From: Nonomuraea typhae
GTDB lineage: Bacteria > Actinomycetota > Actinomycetes > Streptosporangiales > Streptosporangiaceae
Assembly: GCF_009760925.1 (NCBI RefSeq)
Contig: NZ_VRLV01000008.1
Coordinates: forward strand, 62,001 to 126,000
Direction of reading: 5' to 3'
DNA length: 64,000 nucleotides
The position numbers were made by a program, and so were the translations under genes. Shown piece after piece: positions 8,401-14,741 of this stretch (position 1 is its first letter; every line of letters starts with the position of its first letter). The notes beneath the pieces were generated by a model that did no database searches, was not told the origin of the DNA, and saw nothing but the letters and a program-made list of their open reading frames with translations.

Positions 8401-8748
8401 GCGGCCGATGGCGCCGGAGATCGGGATCACCGGGAAGTCCTGCGCGCCGGTGCAGCCCGGCCCCGAGATGTGGGTGAGGGACAGGCCGCGCAGGCGGTTG
8501 TCCTCGTACTTGTAGCCGCCGCCGGAGCGGCGGACGGTGTCGGGACTCCACTGGATCATGCCGAACGGCAGCGCCGCGCCGGGGAAGTTCATCCCGGCGC
8601 CGCCGCCGTGTCCGAAGTCGGGGCCGCCATCCTGTGTGCCCATGAACGGGTTGACGTAGGAGGCCAGGTCAGGCGGGGCGGCGTAGGCGGGGGTCGTGGG
8701 GAGTAAGAGGGCGGCGGATAAGGCCACCGCCCATGCTGAACGGGACAA
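5491..8748 (-). CDS. Secreted GH92 family alpha-mannosidase
   Basis: About 1,085 residues. The signal peptide ends near PTTPAYA-APP. The GH92 catalytic module spans roughly 30-730, with YVNPFMGTQDGGPDFGHGGG at its start, YLGNEPSLLSPWLYVFAGRP, and the family block NDDLGAMGAWYVWASMGIYP. It is followed by an NEW3-like beta domain (GGVSVEPGDTITTTLTVQAV) and a C-terminal carbohydrate-binding-like beta domain. These enzymes are calcium-dependent exo-acting alpha-mannosidases working on mannoproteins or glycans outside the cell. I chose TTG 8748 because GGAGGAG lies just upstream and the signal peptide begins there; an in-frame GTG at 8787 would add 13 residues. A LacI-type palindrome lies 69 bases upstream. 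Confidence 0.92.
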   Translation of the reverse strand: MSRSAWAVALSAALLLPTTPAYAAPPDLASYVNPFMGTQDGGPDFGHGGGAGMNFPGAALPFGMIQWSPDTVRRSGGGYKYEDNRLRGLSLTHISGPGCTGAQDFPVIPISGAIGRSPATHFDDYVQTFKHENESAAPGSYGVTLDTGVKAETTATTRAGVGRFTGPAGKPLTLLLNVTGSVNGVDDAEAKISGNTVSGWAKTGGFCGAESRYYVYFHATFDRPIRAYGTWRDDSVVPGDVQVKGRSDAKIPPSIKPHGLANVAINPSKGAPSPAPTPAPDRQARAVPQDVIVKGPGIGAYLQFDPQTPVQMRVGLSYVSVDGAKKNLRAEVGSQGFDRIAANARKTWNDRLGQIKVTGGDDTQKRTFYSNLYHALLQPYVFDDVDGVYTGFDYRTHQVKRGRHHYATFSGWDVYRGQMQLIALVAPDVASDIAQSMYDDARSVGDVWDRWSHQNTITGVMNGDPYHSIIASMYAMGARDFDARGALASMVKGAKRIGEDPGTGYTERPGNASYLKNGYVPVDPSTTLEYATADFGIAQLAGRLGDTATRDDFMTRAQSWQNTYNPANGWIQPRFGDGSFTPNFNPASSSMYVEGNGAQYHWMVPHNPRGLFDAMGGDDKALARLDTFFTELNAGPNKPYAYLGNEPSLLSPWLYVFAGRPDKTQDLVARTRKELFKPTPDGLTGNDDLGAMGAWYVWASMGIYPAIPGRSELILNSPAFEKIVVTRANGKTITINAPGASETNRYVQALKVNGAASAKAWLPEGFAGRLDFTLGAQPNPEFGATDVPPSFQAGMKPYLAGLEPGGVSVEPGDTITTTLTVQAVGKGGSASWTAKPPAGVTVTPSSGTLEVPANGQAKVQITVTAGAGLPTGFVTVPVEVAGVPAAVRLNVAKRGTIEWHQNNSGIGDDNEAGLANFDGGGWSYSAQALATAGARPGATVTWKGYGFAWPNRKPGEWDNVLAGGQTVDLTAPAGAKALALLGSGASGDIQTKVTVTYTDGTTQEETVGFSDWALARDAYPPRFGNEIVLRTPYRLDGGGGRQNINVYVFAATPIPLDAAKQVKSLTLARPTGAATAHVFAWAFGS

Positions 8749-8816
8749 GGCTCCTCCAGGAGGGGCTCGCGTTGACCGCGGACCCACCCGTGCCGGCGGT
8801 GGCGGGTCCGCCCGTA

Positions 8817-8828
8817 GACAACGTTGTC
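8817..8828. promoter_or_regulatory. LacI-family-type operator upstream of GH92
   Basis: GACAACGTTGTC, a perfect 12-base palindrome with the central CG step typical of LacI/GalR-family operators. It lies upstream of the GH92 start and about 136 bases before the divergent methyltransferase. It predicts sugar-responsive repression; no LacI gene is in the window, so the regulator would be elsewhere. Confidence 0.65.
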
Positions 8829-8964
8829 ATCCTGGGACCAGGAAACGTTCCGAAGCTGAGCCTGTCAAGACGTCTGACTGTCAATGTGGCGATATTTGGC
8901 GCGATATGGTCACGTCGGGGGTAAACGAATCACCACCCGCGCAATCGGAAGGCAGAATCCGGCT

Positions 8965-9756
8965 ATGCCAGACACCCCTCACGTGGACCTCCAGACCAAC
9001 CGTCCACACTCGGCCCGGGTCTACGACTACATCATGGGCGGCAAGGACAACTTCGCCGCCGACCGCGAGACCGCGGCCAAGGTGCTGGCCGACTGGCCGG
9101 GCCTGCGCACCTCGATGCTGGCCAACCGCGGTTGCATGCATCGCATGGCCCGCTACCTCACCGGCCTGGGGGTGAAGCAGTTCATCGACGTCGGCACCGG
9201 CATCCCCTCCTCGCCGAACCTCCACGAGGTGGTCCAGGAGAGCGTGCCCGAGGCGCGGATCGTCTACATCGACAACGACCTCATCGTGCTGACCCACGCG
9301 CGCGCCCTGCTGACCGGCACGCCCGCCGGGCGCATCGCCTACATCCAGGCCGACATGCGCACCCCGGAAGTCCTCCTCGGCGACCCCTCACTGCACGAGG
9401 TCATCGACCTCTCGCAGCCCGTCGCGCTGACCGTGATCGCGATGCTCCAGTTCGTGGAGGACGCCCAGGGCCTGGTGGAGTCGCTGCTCGAACCCCTCGC
9501 CCCCGGCAGCTACCTCGCCATCACCATCCCGACGAACGAACTCGCCCCCGAATCCGAGCAACTGGCCCGCGAGTACACCAACCGCGGCATCCCCATGTAC
9601 CTGCGCACCCGCGCCGAGGTGGAACGCCTGTTCACCGGGCTGGAACTCCTGGACCCGGGCGTCGTCCCGATGCCCCGCTGGCACCCCGCCCCCGGCGACC
9701 AGCCGCTTCCCGACAGCGCCACCAACATGTACGCCGCGGTCGGCCGGAAACCATGA
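8965..9756 (+). CDS. SAM-dependent methyltransferase (PF04672/DUF574 type)
   Basis: 263-residue protein of the actinomycete-specific S-adenosylmethionine methyltransferase family PF04672. Diagnostic stretches are the N-terminal SARVYDYIMGGKDNFAADR, the SAM-binding QFIDVGTGIPSSPNLHEV, and the acidic ARIVYIDNDLIVL that ends strand beta-2. Substrates for this family, which is expanded in Streptomyces-like genomes, are largely unknown. Start ATG 8965 has GGAAGG upstream; an in-frame ATG at 8884 would add an unconserved extension. The stop overlaps the AraC start (ATGA), implying translational coupling. Confidence 0.9.
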   Translation: MPDTPHVDLQTNRPHSARVYDYIMGGKDNFAADRETAAKVLADWPGLRTSMLANRGCMHRMARYLTGLGVKQFIDVGTGIPSSPNLHEVVQESVPEARIVYIDNDLIVLTHARALLTGTPAGRIAYIQADMRTPEVLLGDPSLHEVIDLSQPVALTVIAMLQFVEDAQGLVESLLEPLAPGSYLAITIPTNELAPESEQLAREYTNRGIPMYLRTRAEVERLFTGLELLDPGVVPMPRWHPAPGDQPLPDSATNMYAAVGRKP

Positions 9757-10451
9757 GCTTCGCCGTCGGCGACGGTTACGCGTACTACCGGGGCCCGTCG
9801 GCGGACACGGCCCCGCATGCGCACGCCGCCTTCCAGGTGGCCATCGCCGAACACGGCGAGGTCACCATGGAGGACGCCGGCGGGACCCGGCACCGGGCCG
9901 CCGCCCTGATCGTGGCCCCCATGGTCCGCCATCGCCTGCTGGCCGCGCCGTACCTGGTCACGTACTACATCGAGCCGCACTGCGTGTTCGCCGACAGGTT
10001 GCGGACGTACACAGGGGGCATCCACGCGGCCACGGAACTGCGGGGGCTGCGGCAGGAGGACCTCCGCCCGGCCGGCGCCCGCCCCTCAGGCGAGCTCGAC
10101 GAGCGCCTGGTCGCGGCGATGCGCCTGCTGACCGGCGAGAACGTCCCGATGCCCGCGCTCGCCGCCCGGGTCGGGCTGTCGCCGCAGCGCCTGCGCGCGC
10201 TGGCCCGGCACGAGCTGGGCATGCCGCTCACCCGCTGGCGCATCTGGCAGCGCCTGTCCCGCGCGACCGGCGCGCTGCGTGACGGGAGGTCTCCCGCCGA
10301 CGCGGCGATCGCCGGCGGTTTCGCCGACCAGGCGCACTTCCACCGGCAGATGCGCGAGATGATCGGGCTCACGCCCTCGGCCGTGCTGCGGATCGTGCGC
10401 CCGTCAGCCGCGCCGGGCGACGTAGATCGAGATCGAGCCGTTGACCGTTGA
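9753..10451 (+). CDS. AraC-family transcriptional regulator
   Basis: 232 residues. The N-terminal half is a small cupin-like sensor (HAHAAFQVAIAEHGEVTMED). The C-terminal half has two helix-turn-helix units (MPALAARVGLSPQRLRALAR and ADAAIAGGFADQAHFHRQMR), ending in the AraC signature MIGLTPSAVLR. The ATG overlaps the methyltransferase stop, so the two genes are co-translated. Its last 48 bases overlap the 3' end of the convergent methyltransferase gene. The regulated genes and ligand are unknown. Confidence 0.88.
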   Translation: MSFAVGDGYAYYRGPSADTAPHAHAAFQVAIAEHGEVTMEDAGGTRHRAAALIVAPMVRHRLLAAPYLVTYYIEPHCVFADRLRTYTGGIHAATELRGLRQEDLRPAGARPSGELDERLVAAMRLLTGENVPMPALAARVGLSPQRLRALARHELGMPLTRWRIWQRLSRATGALRDGRSPADAAIAGGFADQAHFHRQMREMIGLTPSAVLRIVRPSAAPGDVDRDRAVDR

Positions 10452-11057
10452 GACGGCCTCCGCCTCCCGCACGCCCTCGAACCCGGCCTCGTGGATCAGC
10501 GTGGGCAGCACCCCGTCGGCGTTGGGCTGGGTGTCGGCCTTGCCGTCCGCCCACTGCACGATCCGGAACGCCAGCCGCATGAGCGGGGTCCGCTGCCGCC
10601 CGAAGTCGGCGATGACCAGCTTCCCGCCGGGCCGCAACACCTCGGCCATCGAGGCCAGCACCGCCCGCTTCATCGCCATCGAGCACTGGTGCAGCACCAG
10701 GCTGGACACGACCGTGTCCACAGAACCGGGTTCCACGACGTCCGTCAGCGCATCCCCCAGGCCCATCCGGAACTCCGGCCACACCCCGGCCGCCCCCGCC
10801 TTGCGCCGCGCCACCGCCAGCACGTCGGGGTCGGGGTCCACGCCGATGACGCGCGCCCGCGGTTCGGTACGGCGCAGCAGCACGGCCATCGTGCCGGTGC
10901 CACAGCCGACGTCGAGGATCACGTCACCGGGGCGTGCCGCCACGTGCATGGCGGCCAGGCTCCGCCACAGGCGCTCGCGGGTCAGGGCGATCAAGGGGTC
11001 GTAGAACCGGGTGAGGGAAGCGCGTCCCGCCGCGGGAGTGAACGTTGTCTGGGTCAC
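10404..11057 (-). CDS. Class I SAM-dependent methyltransferase
   Basis: 217 residues. SAM-binding motif I is VILDVGCGTGTMAVLLRR, motif II includes VIGVDPDPDVLAVARRK, and motif III/post-I is LRPGGKLVIADFGRQRT. It resembles the UbiE/MenG-like and small-molecule methyltransferase group, but the substrate is not evident. It is on the same strand as the NmrA-like gene upstream, with 88 bases between them containing a three-copy 19-base repeat. Its 3' end overlaps the convergent AraC gene. Confidence 0.88.
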   Translation of the reverse strand: MTQTTFTPAAGRASLTRFYDPLIALTRERLWRSLAAMHVAARPGDVILDVGCGTGTMAVLLRRTEPRARVIGVDPDPDVLAVARRKAGAAGVWPEFRMGLGDALTDVVEPGSVDTVVSSLVLHQCSMAMKRAVLASMAEVLRPGGKLVIADFGRQRTPLMRLAFRIVQWADGKADTQPNADGVLPTLIHEAGFEGVREAEAVSTVNGSISIYVARRG

Positions 11058-11093
11058 GCGGGCAGTCTCGCCGCGGCCGCGCCGTACCGTCTT

Positions 11094-11148
11094 GAACGAA
11101 GCGCTCGTCCTTCAACGGAGCGCTCGCCCTCGGACGGAGCGCTCGTCA
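11094..11148. repeat. Three direct repeats with 19-bp period, possible operator array
   Basis: Three 17-base copies begin at 11094, 11113 and 11132; the core ACG(A/G)AGCGCTCG(T/C)C contains the hexamer palindrome AGCGCT. They fill the gap upstream of the methyltransferase start at 11057, and the third copy touches the stop of the NmrA-like gene. Even spacing with a symmetrical core suggests cooperative regulator binding. Confidence 0.6.
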
Positions 11149-11982
11149 CGACGGGGAGAAGTGCGCGGCGTTCTCGCGCGCCCACTGCGCGAAGGTTCGG
11201 GCGGGGCGGCCGAGCAGGCTCTGGGTGGTCTCCCCGATCGCAGCGGGTCCTTGAGAGGCGGCCGCCCAGAGGGAGAGCAGGGAGCCGGCCACGGTGGCGG
11301 GCATGTATCGGCTCATCTGCCGCTCGGCTTCGGCGTGGGTGATGGCGCCGACATGGATGTCGCGGCCGATCGCGCGCGACAGGACCGCGAGCTGCTCGCG
11401 GAAGGTGAGCGCCTCAGGGCCGGTGAGCGTGACGGCGCGGCCCTTGAGCCGGGTGCCGGTCAGCGCGTCGAACGCGAGGTCGGCGAGGTCGTCGGAGTGG
11501 ATGGGCGCGATGGAGGCGTCGGGGTAGGCGAGCTCGATCGGCAGGTTCCGCCCGATGAGGTACGCCCAGCCGAGCGCGTTGGTGGCGAAGGCGTCAGGAC
11601 GCAGGAACGTGCAGGTCAGGTCACTGTCCATAAGAGCGCGCTCAACGAGCAGGCTTTGGGCGGCCAGCGGGTCGGTCTCCGCGCCGGGGGCGAGCACCGA
11701 GGAGGACGACAGCAGGACGACGTGCTCGACGCCGGCGTGCTGGGCGGCCTTGACGAAGGCGTCGATGCCTTCGGGCTCGGGATAGAGGAACACCTGGCGG
11801 ACGCCGTCGAGCGCGGCTTCGGATGGCCGATGAAGGTCCAGCTCGGTGACGGCGACTCCGTCGGGAACGGTCAGCTGGGCGGGGTCGGCGCTGGCTGCGC
11901 GGACGGGCAGGCCGGCGGCGTGCAGGCGATGGATGACGGCCTGGCCGACCTTGCCGCGGGCTCCGGTGATGAGGTTGAACAT
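11146..11982 (-). CDS. NAD(P)H-binding NmrA-like atypical SDR
   Basis: 278 residues. An N-terminal Rossmann motif (NLITGARGKVGQAVIHRLHA) binds NAD(P). The HVVLLSSSSVLAPGA strand, the IHSDDLADLAFDAL stretch and the C-terminal variable region are typical of NmrA/QOR2-like proteins, which serve as redox sensors or quinone oxidoreductases. The classical Tyr-Lys pair is not obvious, as expected for atypical members. It is divergent from a MarR regulator. The start codon overlaps the left arm of a long AT-rich palindrome, so regulator binding would cover the translation start region. Confidence 0.88.
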   Translation of the reverse strand: MFNLITGARGKVGQAVIHRLHAAGLPVRAASADPAQLTVPDGVAVTELDLHRPSEAALDGVRQVFLYPEPEGIDAFVKAAQHAGVEHVVLLSSSSVLAPGAETDPLAAQSLLVERALMDSDLTCTFLRPDAFATNALGWAYLIGRNLPIELAYPDASIAPIHSDDLADLAFDALTGTRLKGRAVTLTGPEALTFREQLAVLSRAIGRDIHVGAITHAEAERQMSRYMPATVAGSLLSLWAAASQGPAAIGETTQSLLGRPARTFAQWARENAAHFSPS

Positions 11983-12006
11983 ATATGCATGCTGTCATGC
12001 ATATAT
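11981..12006. promoter_or_regulatory. MarR-type operator overlapping the NmrA-like start
   Basis: Perfect inverted repeat: 11-base arms ATATATGCATG and CATGCATATAT separated by CTGT. It is strikingly AT-rich in this context and lies between the divergent NmrA-like and MarR genes, covering the NmrA-like start codon. It is most likely bound by the adjacent MarR protein. Confidence 0.8.
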
Positions 12007-12015
12007 TTGCCCGTC

Positions 12016-12027
12016 AACACATGTGTT
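12016..12027. promoter_or_regulatory. Second palindrome in the MarR/NmrA intergenic region
   Basis: AACACATGTGTT, a perfect 12-base palindrome starting ten bases after the first operator and 27 bases before the MarR start. Its sequence differs from the first site. It could be an autoregulatory site or the target of another factor. Confidence 0.55.
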
Positions 12028-12053
12028 CATGGGAGTACACTTCAGGGGTGACC

Positions 12054-12497
12054 ATGAGCGATGACGAGTTGCTGGACGCCGTCGGACCCGCCTTCTCCAA
12101 GCTGCGCCGCACCGCGCTGCTGGAGGTGGAGAACCCCATCTCGGCCAAGGACCTCAGCCGGACCCTCGTACTCAACCTCGTGGTGGAGCACAGCTCGCAG
12201 GCCGAGGTCACCGTGGGGATGGTGGCCGAGGTCATGGGCGTGGACCCCTCGGTGGCCAGCCGGATGGTCTCCGACAACATCAAGGCCGGATACCTGCGCC
12301 GCGCCGCGTCCCAGGAGGACGGCCGGCGCACCGTCCTGGAGCTCACCGCCGAGGGCGGCGACCTCATGCGCCGCTTCCGGCGCCATCAGCGGGAGGCGTT
12401 CGAGTACATCACCGCCGACTGGACCCGGCAGGAACGGCTGGAGTTCGCCCGCCTCATGCTCAAGTACGTGAGCTCGCTGGCCGCACTGCGCGATTAG
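12054..12497 (+). CDS. MarR-family transcriptional regulator
   Basis: 147 residues from ATG 12054; GTG 12048 is an alternative two codons earlier. The winged helix-turn-helix is seen in AEVTVGMVAEVMGVDPSVAS, followed by RMVSDNIKAGYLRRAAS, and the wing is EDGRRTVLELTAEG. Helices at both ends form the dimer interface. It is divergent from the NmrA-like oxidoreductase, which it very probably represses through the 11981-12006 palindrome. It is followed by an ECF sigma gene after only ten bases, though that may be an independent unit. Confidence 0.9.
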   Translation: MSDDELLDAVGPAFSKLRRTALLEVENPISAKDLSRTLVLNLVVEHSSQAEVTVGMVAEVMGVDPSVASRMVSDNIKAGYLRRAASQEDGRRTVLELTAEGGDLMRRFRRHQREAFEYITADWTRQERLEFARLMLKYVSSLAALRD

Positions 12498-12507
12498 TCT
12501 GCCTCGG

Positions 12508-13446
12508 GTGGACGAGAACCTCCTGAAGGCCGCGCGGGCCGGCGACGGCGACGCCTTCGCCCGGCTGGTCGGGCCCCTGCGCGCGGAGCTGCGGGCGCAC
12601 TGCTATCGCATGCTCGGCTCCCTGCACGACGCCGAGGACGCCGTCCAGGAGACCTTCGACCGGGCCTGGCGCAACCTCGGCCGCTTCGAGGACCGCGGTT
12701 CCCTCCGGCCCTGGCTGTACAAGATCGCGACGAACCGGTCGCTGACGCTCATCGAGCGGCGGGGGCGGCGCGAACTGCCCACCGATCTGGGGGCCGCGGA
12801 GAAGGCGTGGCTCGAGCCGTACCCCGACGCCTGGATGAGCCCCGAGGCCAGCGCGGTGGAACGCGAGAGCGTGGAGCTGGCCTTCGTCGCCGCCCTGCAG
12901 CACCTGTCCGCGTTGCAGCGGGCCGTCCTGCTCATGCGTGAGGTGTACGGCTTCGCCGCCGGCGAGACCGCCGACCTGCTGGAGACCACGGTGCCGGCGG
13001 TCAACAGCGCACTCCAGCGAGCCAGGAAGACGATGACCCGCATCGGGCCACGCCCGGCATCGGGGCCCGAGCACAGAGAACTGGCCCAGCGCTACCTCGC
13101 CGCCTGGGAGGCCGGTGACGTCGAGGCGATCGTGGCCATGCTGGCCGAGGACGCGAAGTTCTCCATGCCGCCGCTCCCCACCTGGTACCAGGGCCGCGAC
13201 GCCATCCGCGCTTTCCTGGCGGACGGGCCCCTCAGGAGGCGCTGGCGGTTCCTGCCCGCGGCGGCCAACGGGCAGATCGCGTTCGGCACCTACGTGTGGG
13301 ACGACGAGCGCGCCCGGTTCGTCTTCGGCGGCCTGGACCTGCTGGCCGTACACGACGGGCAGATCTCCGAGGTGGTCTCCTTCCTCCAAGCCGATCCGAA
13401 AATCTTCGCCCTGCCCGATGAGCTGACGCCCGGCACGGGGTTGTAG
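12508..13446 (+). CDS. ECF-type sigma factor with C-terminal SnoaL-like domain
   Basis: 312 residues. Sigma region 2 is at about 8-75 (AHCYRMLGSLHDAEDAVQET, then FDRAWRNLGRFE). Region 4 is at about 128-180 (LSALQRAVLLMREVYGFAAG, ETADLLETTVPAVNSALQRA). The C-terminal 120 residues are a SnoaL/NTF2-like domain (RYLAAWEAGDVEAIVAMLAE, RFVFGGLDLLAVHDGQISEV). This layout matches the SigG/SigJ-like ECF groups, where no anti-sigma factor is encoded and the fused NTF2 domain controls activity. GTG 12508 is the only good start. It is followed after four bases by a free SnoaL-like gene. Confidence 0.9.
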   Translation: MDENLLKAARAGDGDAFARLVGPLRAELRAHCYRMLGSLHDAEDAVQETFDRAWRNLGRFEDRGSLRPWLYKIATNRSLTLIERRGRRELPTDLGAAEKAWLEPYPDAWMSPEASAVERESVELAFVAALQHLSALQRAVLLMREVYGFAAGETADLLETTVPAVNSALQRARKTMTRIGPRPASGPEHRELAQRYLAAWEAGDVEAIVAMLAEDAKFSMPPLPTWYQGRDAIRAFLADGPLRRRWRFLPAAANGQIAFGTYVWDDERARFVFGGLDLLAVHDGQISEVVSFLQADPKIFALPDELTPGTGL

Positions 13447-13450
13447 AGAC

Positions 13451-13852
13451 ATGAACACCAACGAAGAGCAGATCCGCACCCTGATCGAGCGCTGGGCCGA
13501 GGCCGTGCACGCCGGCGACCTGGAAGGCGTGCTGGCCGCCCATGCGCAGGACATCGTGATGTTCGACGTCCCGCCGCCCTACGAGGGGGTGCGTGGCCTC
13601 GACGCCTACCGGGCGACCTGGCCCGGCTTCTTCGAGTGGCAGGCCCAGGGAGCCTTGTTCGCCATCGAGTCGCTGGACGTCACCGCCGGCCAGGACGTCG
13701 CCTTCGCCCACGCCCTCCTGCGCTGCGGCACCGAGGCCGACTTCGCCACCCAACCGGACAACCGCCTGCGCCTCACCCTCGGCCTGCGCCGGGAGCACGG
13801 CCACTGGGTCATCACCCACGAACACCACTCCTTCCCCCACGTCCCCTCGTGA
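13451..13852 (+). CDS. SnoaL-like/SgcJ-type NTF2-fold protein, sigma factor partner
   Basis: 133 residues: MNTNEEQIRTLIERWAEAVH, GDLEGVLAAHAQDIVMFDVP and a C-terminal strand ending HGHWVITHEHHSFP. This is the YybH/SgcJ/EcaC subgroup of the NTF2-like superfamily, whose members are often stress-induced and of unknown chemistry. The gene starts four bases after the sigma factor stop and is surely co-transcribed. Because the sigma factor itself carries an NTF2-like domain, this protein may form a mixed dimer with it; that is inference. Confidence 0.85.
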   Translation: MNTNEEQIRTLIERWAEAVHAGDLEGVLAAHAQDIVMFDVPPPYEGVRGLDAYRATWPGFFEWQAQGALFAIESLDVTAGQDVAFAHALLRCGTEADFATQPDNRLRLTLGLRREHGHWVITHEHHSFPHVPS

Positions 13853-14062
13853 GACACACCCACGAGATCGAGGTGCACTCCGACGTCGTGGTCAAGCGCT
13901 ACCGGCAGTGGGACCACGACCAGCCCGCGCGGGAGTGGCGCTGGCAGAGACGCTGGCGCGGCCCGGCACGCCGGTGTTCGGCACCGGTGACGGGAACCTG
14001 GCCAACTACCTGTGGGACGGGACCCGCGTCGGCGTCGTGGACTGTAGGGCCCGATTCGGCTG
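13849..14062 (+). pseudogene. Remnant of an aminoglycoside/choline-kinase-like phosphotransferase
   Basis: From GTG 13849 the sequence reads HTHEIEVHSDVVVKRYRQWD then HDQPAREWRW. This is the N-terminal strand set of an APH-type kinase, including the ATP-binding lysine in VVKRY. After about 40 codons the frame shifts and the neighbouring frame reads PVFGTGDGNLANYLWDGTRV and GVVDC, the catalytic-loop region (normally H-G-D-x-N-x-x-N). The 100 or so residues between them are missing. The H of the catalytic motif is replaced and the C terminus is lost, so the product would be inactive. The start overlaps the preceding SnoaL stop. Confidence 0.75.
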
Positions 14063-14117
14063 ATGTCGTCCGTCACCGCCCAAGGTAATGATCAGAAGAG
14101 GGCTTGGAAAGGCGTGG

Positions 14118-14690
14118 TCATCCCAGCAGTGCCCGCCAGACTCCCCGCACGCTCGCGGCCATGTCGATGCGCGGATCGCTGAGCCACTGAAGCTGCACCC
14201 CGTCGGCGGCGGCCAGAAGTGCGGTGGCCAGGAGGGCGGGGTCCCGTCCGGGGTGGACCCGCCCGGCGCGCTGCTCGGCCTCGACGTAGTCCACGATCAC
14301 CCGCCGGATCCAGGCGAACCGCGTCTTGAAGTACGCGTGCGCCGGGTGCCCCGGATCGGTGGAGGCGGCGGCGAGCGTCACGTAGAGCCGCACGCGCGGG
14401 GCGTCGGCCGCGTTGGCCGCCATGGCCAGGGCCAGGAACTCCCCCGGGTCGCGAACCGCGTCCGGCGCGTTGAACCGCTGCTCGGCCGCGTTGTCGTTGG
14501 CCCGCAGGACCTCGGTGAGCAGGTGGTCCTTCGACTCGAAGTAGTGCATCAATCCGGTGAGGCTGATGTTGCTCTCCTCGGCGATGGCCCGGAGCGTGGT
14601 GTTGCGCTCACCCTCACGTCCGAAGATCTCCAGCGTGACCCGGAGGATCTCCTCCCGCTTGGCCACTCCCTTCGGATAGCTGCCTTTCAC
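14118..14690 (-). CDS. TetR-family transcriptional regulator
   Basis: 190 residues. The N-terminal helix-turn-helix is REEILRVTLEIFGREGERNT followed by TLRAIAEESNISLTGLMHYF and ESKDHLLTEVL. The C-terminal helical ligand domain contains DPALLATALLAAADGVQLQW. It is divergent from the GH3 glucosidase with 51 bases between, where an inverted repeat sits. It is most likely the local repressor of the glucosidase, responding to a sugar-linked or aglycone signal. The ligand is unknown. Confidence 0.9.
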   Translation of the reverse strand: MKGSYPKGVAKREEILRVTLEIFGREGERNTTLRAIAEESNISLTGLMHYFESKDHLLTEVLRANDNAAEQRFNAPDAVRDPGEFLALAMAANAADAPRVRLYVTLAAASTDPGHPAHAYFKTRFAWIRRVIVDYVEAEQRAGRVHPGRDPALLATALLAAADGVQLQWLSDPRIDMAASVRGVWRALLG

Positions 14691-14709
14691 GCCGTCACCC
14701 TACTCTTGC

Positions 14710-14733
14710 CAGTAAAAACCGAACACCGTACTG
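14710..14733. promoter_or_regulatory. Probable TetR operator upstream of GH3
   Basis: CAGTA and TACTG arms separated by 14 bases, inside an AT-enriched stretch, in the 51-base gap between the divergent TetR and GH3 genes. Arm spacing is compatible with a TetR dimer. The arms are short, so confidence is moderate. Confidence 0.5.
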
Positions 14734-14741
14734 TTTCCGTC

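Noticed and set aside
14088..14741. In-frame extension of the GH3 gene upstream to 14088
   Set aside because: It runs through the TetR gene on the other strand and has no homology; GTG 14742 just after the operator is the sensible start.
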